Assembly (NCBI GenBank): GCA_026416095.1
Contig: JAOAFV010000032.1
Coordinates: forward strand, 1-53,357
Source: Bacteroidales bacterium
Lineage (GTDB): Bacteria; Bacteroidota; Bacteroidia; Bacteroidales; GWA2-32-17
DNA length: 53,357 bases
Direction: 5' to 3'
Shown one piece after another: positions 25,755 to 34,362 of this stretch (positions within the stretch are counted from its first letter, which is position 1; every line of letters begins with the position of its first letter). Under the pieces are notes generated by a model. That model was not told the origin of the DNA and made no database searches. It saw nothing but the letters and a program-made list of their open reading frames with translations. The position numbers were made by a program, and so were the translations under genes.

Positions 25755-26465
25755 ATGAAAAAGAAATTTTTAATAATAGGATTAGGTAATTTTGGTTCAG
25801 CTCTAGCTAAAAAATTATCTGAGCTCGGACATGAAGTTTTTGCAGTAGATTCGGATCTAAACAAAGTTGAAAACCTTAAAGACGAAGTTACTTATGCAGT
25901 CAATATTAACTGTACCGATATAAGCGTTTTAAAAACATTGCCAATAAATGAATTCGATTATGCTATTGTTGCTATTGGCGAAGATTTTGGTCATTCTGTG
26001 TTAGTTACGGCGTTGTTAAAAAAACTGAATGTTAAAAATATTATAAGTAGATCAATTTCACCTATTCATAAAACAATTCTAGAAGGTCTTGGGTTACCTG
26101 ATGAAAATATTATTAATCCAGAAGAAGATTCTGCCGAACGGCTTGTTACAAAGCTTACTATGAAGAATATCTCTAATTATTTGAAAATATCGCAAGAATA
26201 TTCTATAATCGAAATAAGCGTACCTAAAAAATATATTAATAAAAAATTGCATGAAACCGACTTTCGTAAAAGGTACAATTTAAATATAATTACAGTTAAG
26301 CACGTTGTAAAAAACAAAGATGATAAAGAAGATTTTAAAGTTGAAAAATTCGAAGGTGTATTAACTGGTGAATATGTTTTTAAAGATGGCGATATTGTGG
26401 TCGTGTTTGGCCACGAAAATGATATTAGAAACTGGTATATTCATAACGTAGAAAATGAATTGTAA
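25755..26465 (+). CDS. trkA: TrkA/KtrA-type RCK regulator of potassium uptake
   Basis: A cytoplasmic protein of 236 residues with one RCK unit: a Rossmann nucleotide-binding fold (FLIIGLGNFGSALAKKLSELGHEVFAVD) in the first 130 residues, then an RCK_C domain (about 145-230, ending VFKDGDIVVVFGHENDI). A single RCK unit is KtrA-like rather than the duplicated E. coli TrkA. It would gate the adjacent TrkH-family channel in response to ATP/ADP or NAD(H). The frame opens at a GTG (25743), but the ATG at 25755 starting MKKKFLIIGLGNFG gives the usual N-terminus and is preferred. The folA gene overlaps its 3' end by 11 bases. Confidence 0.93.
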   Translation: MKKKFLIIGLGNFGSALAKKLSELGHEVFAVDSDLNKVENLKDEVTYAVNINCTDISVLKTLPINEFDYAIVAIGEDFGHSVLVTALLKKLNVKNIISRSISPIHKTILEGLGLPDENIINPEEDSAERLVTKLTMKNISNYLKISQEYSIIEISVPKKYINKKLHETDFRKRYNLNIITVKHVVKNKDDKEDFKVEKFEGVLTGEYVFKDGDIVVVFGHENDIRNWYIHNVENEL

Positions 26466-26952
26466 TAATCTTTCAATTATTGTTGCTGTTGATTTAAGGG
26501 GAGCCATTGGTTATAAAAATAACCTTTTATGGCACATACCAGAAGATTTAAAGTATTTTAAGAGCTTAACTATTAACAATACAGTAATAATGGGTAAAAA
26601 TACATGGCTTTCTTTGCCCGTAAAACCTTTACCTAATAGAGAAAATATAATTATTTCTACTTCTCTTAAAAATATTCCCAATGTATTAGTCTTTTCTACT
26701 TTTTCTGATGCTTTAAAATACTGTTGCAAAAAAAATAATGAATGTTTTTTTATAGGTGGTGAAAAAATATATAAACAAGCAATAAATTTTGTTGATAATA
26801 TATATCTTACCAGAATTTTAAAAGAAGCAAATCATGCCGACGCTTTTTTCCCTCTCGATAGTTTGAGGCATTTTTACTTAATTTCTGAAAAGAAAACTTT
26901 TAGTGAAAATATTCAAGCCTATATAGCATTTGAAGTTTATAAAAGAAAATAG
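26455..26952 (+). CDS. folA: Dihydrofolate reductase
   Basis: Reduces dihydrofolate to tetrahydrofolate with NADPH, in the cytosol. At 165 residues it has the normal length. Visible features: SIIVAVDLRGAIGYKNNLLWHIPEDLKYFK, containing the substrate-binding acid (E in PEDL) and the Met20-type loop; VIMGKNTWLSLP for the cofactor; PLPNRENIIIS; and FFIGGEKIYKQAI with the conserved GG. It overlaps the trkA 3' end and is last in the operon. No thyA lies next to it. The following gene is convergent after 4 bases. Confidence 0.95.
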   Translation: MNCNNLSIIVAVDLRGAIGYKNNLLWHIPEDLKYFKSLTINNTVIMGKNTWLSLPVKPLPNRENIIISTSLKNIPNVLVFSTFSDALKYCCKKNNECFFIGGEKIYKQAINFVDNIYLTRILKEANHADAFFPLDSLRHFYLISEKKTFSENIQAYIAFEVYKRK

Positions 26953-26956
26953 TTTT

Positions 26957-27736
26957 TTACTCTTCTTTTTTCATTTCTTCGGGTAAATGCTGATAGAATG
27001 TGTCGCCTCTTAATCCAAGTCTTAGGGTTTCTAAAGCTATTACTTCAGTAGAAGGAATATTACCCAAATTTACATTAGCTCCTAATAATTTAATAAACCA
27101 TACTTGTTGTGATTTTTGTGGAGCTTCCCAAATTATTTTTGATGGATCAATTGCATTTAAAATTTTATTTATTAATAATACGTGAGCACTTCCATTTGAG
27201 CGATAAATACCTACATTTCCACTTTCTCTGGCCTCGGTTATAACTTTTTGAGCTCCAGCATTTAGTTCATCTTTTATCATTTTTATCCATTTAGCTGGAG
27301 ATATTATTATGCTTTCGTCTTTGGAGCCAACTTCGCTTATTACCGTATAGTATTTTGAAAGTTCGCTTATATAATTACACTTAACTTTATGATCGATGTG
27401 CATAGAACCATCGGAAACTTCTACTACTTCTAATTTAAATTGCTCTATAAATCTAAGATATTCGTTAAACATGTTCCTAACAACAAATATTTCAAATAAT
27501 GTTCCGCCAAAATATGGCTTTATATTATACGATTTATATATTTCTACCTTTTCTTTTACATTCTTAGAGATAAGAGAAGTACCAAAACCAAATTTAACGT
27601 AATCAATATATTCTCCGGCAGCTTTACAAAGCCCTTCGGCTTCATAGGTCGATAAGCCTTTATCCATAACCATTGTTATCCCTTCATTTCTTGGTTTTTT
27701 GGTCCTTTGTGGTATAAATGGTAGATTATAATTCAT
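26957..27736 (-). CDS. comA: Phosphosulfolactate synthase (ComA) homologue
   Basis: A 259-residue ComA/PSL-synthase family TIM barrel, which in methanogens adds sulfite to phosphoenolpyruvate as the first step to coenzyme M. Recognisable stretches are KPRNEGITMVMDKGLS, EYIDYVKFGFGTS, IKPYFGGTLFEI, VVEVSDGSMHI, VISEVGSKD, VITEARESG and LGANVNLGNIP. Length matches the family (about 250). Homologues occur in Bacteroidota and Bacillus, where the product may be sulfolactate rather than coenzyme M; no comB, comC or sulfonolipid gene is adjacent, so the pathway here is open. A TACCTTTG box (27754-27761, minus strand) precedes the start. Confidence 0.88.
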   Translation of the reverse strand: MNYNLPFIPQRTKKPRNEGITMVMDKGLSTYEAEGLCKAAGEYIDYVKFGFGTSLISKNVKEKVEIYKSYNIKPYFGGTLFEIFVVRNMFNEYLRFIEQFKLEVVEVSDGSMHIDHKVKCNYISELSKYYTVISEVGSKDESIIISPAKWIKMIKDELNAGAQKVITEARESGNVGIYRSNGSAHVLLINKILNAIDPSKIIWEAPQKSQQVWFIKLLGANVNLGNIPSTEVIALETLRLGLRGDTFYQHLPEEMKKEE

Positions 27737-27753
27737 AATTTTATAAATTTAAG

Positions 27754-27761
27754 CAAAGGTA
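27754..27761 (-). promoter_or_regulatory. -7 box of the comA homologue
   Basis: The minus strand reads TACCTTTG, 17 bases before the ATG at 27736; a T-run sits at the expected -33 position. Confidence 0.42.
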
Positions 27762-27857
27762 ATAAACTTTTTTCCTTGTAAAAAATCTTATTCGCTTTTT
27801 ACTTTCTTTTTGGCTTAATAAAATTTTTAATGCAAAAAATATAACTTCAACTTGTTG

Positions 27858-30764
27858 TTAAAAAATGGCTACCCGGAAATTATAATAGTTATTTTTTAAG
27901 CCAACTTTTAAAATATAAATTCCAGAGTTCAAATTTGAAACATCAATGCTTATGTTTTTTTCAAATATAACCGATTCTTTTATTAATAGTTTCCCTTCTA
28001 TTGAGTATAAAAATACTTCTATAGTGTCAATTTCTAGTTCGTTATTATTTTCGGTTTCAATTTTTAAAAAATACTTGGTTGGTATGGGATATACTTTAAT
28101 AGCCAATTCATTTTTGTTTTCATTTTGAATTAAATCGCTATTTTGTTCTGTTGAAGAAGTATATTTTTTTGTTTCACATATAGGCATATAGATATTTGTT
28201 TTTGTTGCAGTACATGAGTTATAGTCGGTGACTGTAATTGAATAATTTCCTTCGCAAACAGAACTTATTTGCGATGTTGTTTGGCCAGTATTCCATAAAT
28301 AAGAATAAGGAGGATCGCCCCCATGAACCGTGACTTTAAGGTTACCATTACATTTACCCTGTTGTGTGCAATTCATCACTTGTGGTGTTATAGATATTGT
28401 TTTCTTACCAACGTACACAGTATATGATTTAGTTGTTCCGCAGTTATCTATAACAGTTACAGTATAACTACCACTCGCCAAGTTTATTATTGTATCGTTT
28501 GTTTGAGCATTTGACCATTTAAATGTGTAAGGTGGAGTACCGTAGTTTGGTAAAGCTATAGCAATTCCCGTATTTTTACATGGTGACGATGGGTATGATA
28601 TTGCACTTACTGTTAAAGGATTTGGTTGTAAAATTGATGTTGTGGCACTAGCTGTTGCATTATTGCAATCTCTATCTGTTATTGTAACCGAATATGTGCC
28701 AGCAACTAAGTTTGTTATTTCTTGTGTGGTTCTTCCATTATTCCATCTATATCTTATTCTGGTACCACTACCAACAGTATTTATAGGTATTGCTTTAGCT
28801 CTGCCAGTTGCAGATCCATAACATGTAATATCTGTTTTTTCTATGATTACAGAAGGCACATCAGAATACTGCATTACAATCGATGTATTTCTTGAGATGT
28901 TGCAAGCATCAATTACAGTTACGTGGTAAGTTGTATTTCCTCTCAATTTTATTGCAATATTTGTAGTTTGTCCGTTACTCCATTGGTATGTATATGGCAA
29001 TTTACCACCTTTAGGTACTGCTTCGGCTACCCCTTCAAATATGTTGCTTGTACATAATTTATCTAATGAAAGTAAATTAATATTTACTGAACTTAACGGT
29101 GGATTTTGAAGTACACTATAAGTTTTTATAATCTGGCATCCATGTGAACCAGATACTGTTACAGTATAATTACCAGCTGTTAAATTTGTAATGGAGTTAC
29201 TTGTATTGCCATTGCTCCATAGGTATGAATACGGTTCATTTCCTTCGGAAGGGATTATAGTAATGCTACCATCGCTCCCGCCCGGACATGTAACATTATT
29301 AACTGTAGAATAAAGAGTATCGAAACATCCATATTTAGCAATAAATCCATCTTTCAATATAGGAGGGTTGTCGTTTGTTAAGGTAAAATTTCCAAAAGTA
29401 ATATTTGCCGAAGCAAAATCGCCTACCCATATATAATAACGTGCGTTTACACTAAAATATGCAGAATTGCCCCAGTCGATTTTATCGCCTCCAGCATTTA
29501 AAACGTTTAAAATATTTAGATTGCTGTTAAATATTGCCGCAAAAGCATCTTCTAAACCTTTGTTATTTAGAATATAACCTTCAAAATTTATTTGTGCTTT
29601 GTAACTACCTGTCACAATTATTCTTTTGTTTGAATAGTCAATACCCTTTACATCATCATCTTGCAAACTTCCGTATGTTTTTGTGTTTTTAAGAGTGCCA
29701 TTGAAATCATATTTAGCAATACCAATATCATAAGTTGTAGGATTAACGTTATAGTATTTTTTAATAGTTTGATGTGTTGCTGTTGAATCTAAATAAAAAA
29801 AGCTACTTCTGTATTTATATGCCAAGTAAACATTACCTTCTTCGTCGATGGTATGCATCATCATATATAATTCGTTATTATTTGGAAATATTCTCCTTAC
29901 AAAAGAAAAGTTTCCATTTGTATTTAGGGCAATTAAAAAGCCTGTCCTGTATGTAGAATTTAATTGTGTAATAAAATTATTGTCGTAATAAAGATTTCCA
30001 ATACCTTGGCCTACCACAAAAATTCTATTGTTGTAATAAGTAATATTTTTACTTAAGGTGTTGATATTATTACTTTCTAACTTTTTAGCCCACACAATTT
30101 CGCCATTTGAATCGAATTTGGCAATAAAGTTTTGGCGGTTAGGATAAGAAGTATTATAAGTAAGAGTTATTGTGCCAGGGTAAAATGTACATTGATCGTG
30201 AAATGTGCCGCTTACATACAAATTTTCAGATTCATCCATACAAAAATACCCTCCTAATTGATGATTATTACCATATACAATATTTCTTGCCCACGTAACA
30301 GAACCATTACTGTTTAACTTTATCAAAAAAATGTCGTTACCCCCGCTGTTATAAATAGGGAATTCATCTATTGAAATATTACCATTAAAGGTTCCGCTAA
30401 TGTAGATAAAGTTACTATTTGAAGAAAGTAAAATTTCGTATGTAGACTCAGTACCGGGGCCGGTTATATGTTTAAGCCATTTTAATGCACCATTATGATC
30501 GAATTTTGCAAGAAAAACATCTTGAGTAGTACCGTTAGCATTTATGGTATTACCGTCTATTTTTAATTGTCCATTAAAATACCCATATACATAAAAATTT
30601 CTGCTATTGTCTTCAACTATTCTGTATAAACATACGTTTCCGCTACCACCAATTTTTTTTACCCATAAGTAATTTTGCGAAAAAAATTCTACTGAAATAA
30701 TTAAAAATAAGCAACAAGTTAAAATTCTTAACATTAAGAAATTTTTATTTTTCAAATATACCAT
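27858..30764 (-). CDS. Secreted propeller/SprB-repeat protein with T9SS type A sorting domain
   Basis: A 968-residue exported protein. An N-terminal signal (start at 30764, or at the ATG 30734 giving MLRILTCCLFLIISVEFFSQ) is followed by about 450 residues of SBBP-like propeller repeats of the type DVFLAKFDHNGALKWLKHI, NDIFLIKLNSNGSVTWARNI and FIAKFDSNGEIVWAKKL. Five SprB-type repeats follow (about nt 28200-29330), each with a Cys near its start and a core like YSYLWSNGNTSNSITNLTAGNYTVTV. The last 80 residues (IKVYPIPTKYFLKIETEN to the end, with IEVFLYSIEGKLLIKE and GIYILKV) are a T9SS type A C-terminal sorting domain. It is probably a surface or secreted adhesin-like protein. It shares module types with the giant gene at the window start. 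Confidence 0.93.
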   Translation of the reverse strand: MVYLKNKNFLMLRILTCCLFLIISVEFFSQNYLWVKKIGGSGNVCLYRIVEDNSRNFYVYGYFNGQLKIDGNTINANGTTQDVFLAKFDHNGALKWLKHITGPGTESTYEILLSSNSNFIYISGTFNGNISIDEFPIYNSGGNDIFLIKLNSNGSVTWARNIVYGNNHQLGGYFCMDESENLYVSGTFHDQCTFYPGTITLTYNTSYPNRQNFIAKFDSNGEIVWAKKLESNNINTLSKNITYYNNRIFVVGQGIGNLYYDNNFITQLNSTYRTGFLIALNTNGNFSFVRRIFPNNNELYMMMHTIDEEGNVYLAYKYRSSFFYLDSTATHQTIKKYYNVNPTTYDIGIAKYDFNGTLKNTKTYGSLQDDDVKGIDYSNKRIIVTGSYKAQINFEGYILNNKGLEDAFAAIFNSNLNILNVLNAGGDKIDWGNSAYFSVNARYYIWVGDFASANITFGNFTLTNDNPPILKDGFIAKYGCFDTLYSTVNNVTCPGGSDGSITIIPSEGNEPYSYLWSNGNTSNSITNLTAGNYTVTVSGSHGCQIIKTYSVLQNPPLSSVNINLLSLDKLCTSNIFEGVAEAVPKGGKLPYTYQWSNGQTTNIAIKLRGNTTYHVTVIDACNISRNTSIVMQYSDVPSVIIEKTDITCYGSATGRAKAIPINTVGSGTRIRYRWNNGRTTQEITNLVAGTYSVTITDRDCNNATASATTSILQPNPLTVSAISYPSSPCKNTGIAIALPNYGTPPYTFKWSNAQTNDTIINLASGSYTVTVIDNCGTTKSYTVYVGKKTISITPQVMNCTQQGKCNGNLKVTVHGGDPPYSYLWNTGQTTSQISSVCEGNYSITVTDYNSCTATKTNIYMPICETKKYTSSTEQNSDLIQNENKNELAIKVYPIPTKYFLKIETENNNELEIDTIEVFLYSIEGKLLIKESVIFEKNISIDVSNLNSGIYILKVGLKNNYYNFRVAIF

Positions 30765-30879
30765 ATTTTGCTTAAAAAAGTTGCATAATATTTGATAAAA
30801 GTTAGAAAAAATTTTATAGAAAGATTACTTATTTTTATTATATAAAAGAAATGTAAAGTTTTAAATGTGTATTATTTAA

Positions 30880-32256
30880 TTATTTTTCTTTTTCTCTTAA
30901 AACGTTTATATTTTTAACAATTATTAACAATGAACTTAAATAGAAAGGAATAAATGGTATTTTGTATCTCACTAAAGCACCAAAATTTGCAGTACTCAAA
31001 CCAACAAAAAAAGCAAAGATAACACTAAAGGTAATGCCAAAAATAATGTATGGATCAGAAAATAATACAGAAAGAACATATTTTATTTTATGATAACGTA
31101 AACTGTATAAAAAAGTAAATAATATATAAATGGTAAGTAATAAAAATAATGAATTTTCAAGAGCCGAAATAACAACGATAGGTTTACGCACATCCCATAA
31201 AAATGGGCGGTATAATCCTGTAATTGTTGCGATTGGGAACTTAGAAAGCATTCCTTGAGGCGTTGGTTCAAATTCACCTATATCGAAAGAATTTAGACCA
31301 TAATATTCTTGCTTTAAATCTTGCTGTGTAATTTTAATTTTTTTTGCCATTTTCTCGAACGAAGCAAAATCGCCACCAATTATTTCTCCTAAATAGGCTA
31401 ATATATATGAACCTAAAAAAATAGTGATTAGAAATGAAAAAGGTAATATTACAAGCCTTATAAATTTATTCTTGAAAGCTTTTAGATTGATAAAAATGAA
31501 AAATACAAAAAGAGCAGACACTTCGGCTAAAAGAATATATGGTTTAATCTCAATTAGAATATAACAAGAAAAAATAATAATAAATATATTTATAAAAATT
31601 TTTTTTCTAAGAAAGATCAGCCTATAAAAGCCGTAAAATAATAAACATGCACCCATAAAAGTGTAAGAATCTTTGTATAAACCACTACCCCAAAAAGCAA
31701 CAGAAGGTACAAACAAAAATGAAAAAGCAATGCTTTTAATGTGCTCGGGGAACCTGCTTGCAAGCAGGTTAAACAACTTCCATTGGCCAATAAATGTAAA
31801 CATACTAACTACTATTGTTGATGGTAAGTAATACCCTAATCCGGCAATACAAAAAAACGTTGAGAATCTTATTACCGAAAAAGCTCTGTAATCGTTCCAG
31901 TATAATGGATAACCCGTTTCATTGTTAAAAACCGAAAAATTCTCAGGCGTAAGGTTACCTAATAAAATACTTAAAAATTTTAATATATCTACTTTAATAG
32001 TTTGAAGTAAAACCATAGTGCTTTGAAAATAATTAGTAGTATCGCCTTCGCCATAATAATACACGTAAAATATCGAAAAAATTATCCCCCCTGAAATTTT
32101 GAACAATATACCTGGTAGAAAATATTTTACTGTAAGCGAATTTTCTTTATAATTTTTGAGAAATAACCCATAAAGTATAATAATAATTAAGTAAAATGCA
32201 GTAATTGAATAATCCCAAATTGTAATTAAGTCGGCACCATACTTCCAGATGTACAT
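30880..32256 (-). CDS. Polytopic membrane protein, probable polysaccharide polymerase-like
   Basis: 458 residues with about ten to twelve hydrophobic segments and one large loop (about 290-345, AKKIKITQQDLKQEYYGLNSF and onward). The conserved-looking part VPSVAFWGSGLYKDSYTFMGACLLFYGFYRL resembles a segment seen in membrane proteins of exopolysaccharide clusters. It sits divergently next to a sugar amidotransferase and three glycosyltransferases, so a Wzy-like polymerase or a related lipid-linked glycan enzyme is the best guess. No named family was firmly recognised. Its promoter overlaps that of the divergent gene in a palindrome. Confidence 0.75.
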   Translation of the reverse strand: MYIWKYGADLITIWDYSITAFYLIIIILYGLFLKNYKENSLTVKYFLPGILFKISGGIIFSIFYVYYYGEGDTTNYFQSTMVLLQTIKVDILKFLSILLGNLTPENFSVFNNETGYPLYWNDYRAFSVIRFSTFFCIAGLGYYLPSTIVVSMFTFIGQWKLFNLLASRFPEHIKSIAFSFLFVPSVAFWGSGLYKDSYTFMGACLLFYGFYRLIFLRKKIFINIFIIIFSCYILIEIKPYILLAEVSALFVFFIFINLKAFKNKFIRLVILPFSFLITIFLGSYILAYLGEIIGGDFASFEKMAKKIKITQQDLKQEYYGLNSFDIGEFEPTPQGMLSKFPIATITGLYRPFLWDVRKPIVVISALENSLFLLLTIYILFTFLYSLRYHKIKYVLSVLFSDPYIIFGITFSVIFAFFVGLSTANFGALVRYKIPFIPFYLSSLLIIVKNINVLREKEK

Positions 32257-32265
32257 TTAAATTAT

Positions 32266-32281
32266 TATTTTTGCAAAAATA
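32266..32281. promoter_or_regulatory. Palindromic bidirectional -7 box pair
   Basis: TATTTTTGCAAAAATA is a perfect 16-bp palindrome that reads TATTTTTG (TAnnTTTG) on both strands. The two opposed -7 boxes are adjacent, each ending 17 bases before the start codon of its gene (ATG at 32256 on minus, TTG at 32291 on plus). No good -33 box is seen on either side. Confidence 0.55.
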
Positions 32282-32290
32282 TAATTAAAC

Positions 32291-33424
32291 TTGAATAAAA
32301 AAATAAAAATATGTTCCTATTGCGTTTGCGACACTACTATTTCAGGAATTAAATTTAATATTGAAGGTAGATGCAACTATTGTATTAGTCATGAAAAATT
32401 TTTGAACAAAATATACTATAATCGAGGAAAAACTCATACTTATCTTATAAAGATTCTAAATTTAATAAAAAAAAGGGGAAAAGATAAAAAATATAATTGC
32501 ATAATTGGGGCAAGTGGAGGGGTCGATTCTTCTTATTTGTTATATTTAGCAAAAAAATGGGAGCTTCGTCCTCTTGTGGTTCATATGAATAATGGTTGGA
32601 ATACGGAATTTTCTGTTGCAAACCTTATTAATTTGACTAATATTTTGAAGTTTGATTTTTACGAGTATTACCTTGACTTTGAAGAATTTAAAGATTTGCA
32701 GATTTCTTTTCTTAAAGCATCTGTGTCCGATCTTGAAAACCCAACCGATATGGCAATTTTAGGAGTACTTCATAAAATTGCAAAAAAACATAATGTAAAA
32801 TATATTCTAATGGCTAATAACTTTGTATCAGAAGGTATCTTACCTCAATATTTTCTTTATAATCCAAAAGATAAAAAATACATAAAATCGATTCATAGAA
32901 AATATGGCAATCTAAAAATTAAAAAGTTTCCATGGTTCGGGTTAAAAGAAGAGCTTTATTACAAGTTTATTAAAGGAATAAAAATAATTTATCCTTTGAA
33001 TTATATTAGCTATTCACCTGAAGAAGCTAAAATAGAATTAAAAAAAGTTTTTAATTTTATAGATTATCCTAAAAAGCATACCGAATCAATATATACTAAA
33101 TTTGCTCAATTTTATTACTTATATAAAAAATTTAATATTGACTACCGAAAAGCTACTTTATCGTCTTTAATATGTTCGGGCGAAATTACTCGTTCTGAAG
33201 CATTAAAAATATTAGAAACTCCGCCATTGACTTTAGAAGAAGAAGAATCTTTAATAAATAAAGTTGCTTTTAATTTTGGCATTACCAAAGAATATTTAAA
33301 TGAGCTAATTAATCAAAAGCCAAAATATTTTCACAACTACCCTAATAATGAATTAATTCTTAAAATTATTTATTTTCTTTTCAACAAATTATTAAAAAAA
33401 ATTATTAGCCCTTATTCCTTATGA
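32291..33424 (+). CDS. N-acetyl sugar amidotransferase (WbpG/PseA family)
   Basis: A 377-residue ATP-pyrophosphatase (PP-loop) enzyme of the type that converts an acetamido group of a nucleotide sugar into an acetamidino group for O-antigen or flagellin glycans. Evidence: a Cys cluster at the N-terminus (CSYCVCDTT and CNYC), the PP-loop SGGVDSSYLLYLAKKW (about 77-92) and later GVLHKIAKKHNVKYILMANN. Known WbpG proteins get ammonia from HisH/HisF-type partners; none is adjacent. The start is a TTG: an in-frame stop is three codons upstream, and any later start would lose the Cys cluster. It overlaps the next gene as ATGA. Confidence 0.88.
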   Translation: MNKKIKICSYCVCDTTISGIKFNIEGRCNYCISHEKFLNKIYYNRGKTHTYLIKILNLIKKRGKDKKYNCIIGASGGVDSSYLLYLAKKWELRPLVVHMNNGWNTEFSVANLINLTNILKFDFYEYYLDFEEFKDLQISFLKASVSDLENPTDMAILGVLHKIAKKHNVKYILMANNFVSEGILPQYFLYNPKDKKYIKSIHRKYGNLKIKKFPWFGLKEELYYKFIKGIKIIYPLNYISYSPEEAKIELKKVFNFIDYPKKHTESIYTKFAQFYYLYKKFNIDYRKATLSSLICSGEITRSEALKILETPPLTLEEEESLINKVAFNFGITKEYLNELINQKPKYFHNYPNNELILKIIYFLFNKLLKKIISPYSL

Positions 33425-34362
33425 TTTCTATAATTATTCCTACTTATAATAGGGAAAATATATTGCAACAAACTATTTTAAATTTATATAATTTGTTTTG
33501 CCAATATAGCATAAATTTCGAAGTAATAATAATAAACGATGGCAATGATATAAATGTGTATAATCCGGGGTTTAAAGATTTTAAGTTATACAAAAACAAC
33601 AAAAAAGGTGTTGCTTCGGCACGTAATTTAGGAATTAAAAAAAGCAATTTTGATAACTTGCTCTTCATTGATGATGATATATTGTTGACTCATAATGCAG
33701 TGAAAACAATTATAAATTTCATTGAAGAAAAATTAATCCACTCTTTTTGTCTTAATTTTATATGGGAATATACACCAGAAGTAAAAAAGCTATCTTTAAC
33801 AGATAATTTTATAAGATATTTAATGAAGGTTTATGATAAAAGCATATACAAGGATGCTCATTATATTTTTTTTAAAGATAATCTTTATTTTATTGAAGAT
33901 TTAAGTTCTTGTGCTTTGCTAATTAGTAAAGAAAATATGCTTAAAGTAGGAGGGTATAATGAAAGTTACCCATATAGCGGTTTTGAAGATTACGATTTTT
34001 CGAAAAGAGTCAAAGAATATGGAATAAAAGTTTTGTGTTCAAAAGATATTATTTATCATAACGATATAGATAACATGAGCTTTAAAAGATGGAAAGAAAA
34101 ACGTCAAATAGAAGGATTAACAAGAGCAATGTATGTTAGAATTACAAAGGATAGTTCGTGGGTAATTAAGCACTCTATTGTTAAAAGATTATTATTCGCC
34201 GTTTTTATAAGATTTAACATGTATATTTATGACCTTTGTAAATTACTTAACAACAAAAGATTTGACTTAATTACTTTTAAATTATATAATGTATTAGCAG
34301 GAGCTTTTATATGGAAAGGATACAATGATTGCTTTAAAAATGAACAAAAGAAAAAAAATTAA
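33421..34362 (+). CDS. Family 2 glycosyltransferase
   Basis: 313 residues with a GT-A fold: IIPTYNRENILQQTILNLY at the start, INDG, KGVASARNLGIKK and the metal-binding FIDDDI (about 83-88), then SGFEDYDFSKRVKEYGIKV for the acceptor side. It would transfer a sugar from a nucleotide donor to a growing surface glycan at the cytoplasmic face. The C-terminal part is basic and lacks clear membrane segments. It overlaps the amidotransferase gene by 4 bases and the next glycosyltransferase gene by 38, so these are one operon. Donor and acceptor cannot be told from sequence. Confidence 0.92.
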   Translation: MISIIIPTYNRENILQQTILNLYNLFCQYSINFEVIIINDGNDINVYNPGFKDFKLYKNNKKGVASARNLGIKKSNFDNLLFIDDDILLTHNAVKTIINFIEEKLIHSFCLNFIWEYTPEVKKLSLTDNFIRYLMKVYDKSIYKDAHYIFFKDNLYFIEDLSSCALLISKENMLKVGGYNESYPYSGFEDYDFSKRVKEYGIKVLCSKDIIYHNDIDNMSFKRWKEKRQIEGLTRAMYVRITKDSSWVIKHSIVKRLLFAVFIRFNMYIYDLCKLLNNKRFDLITFKLYNVLAGAFIWKGYNDCFKNEQKKKN

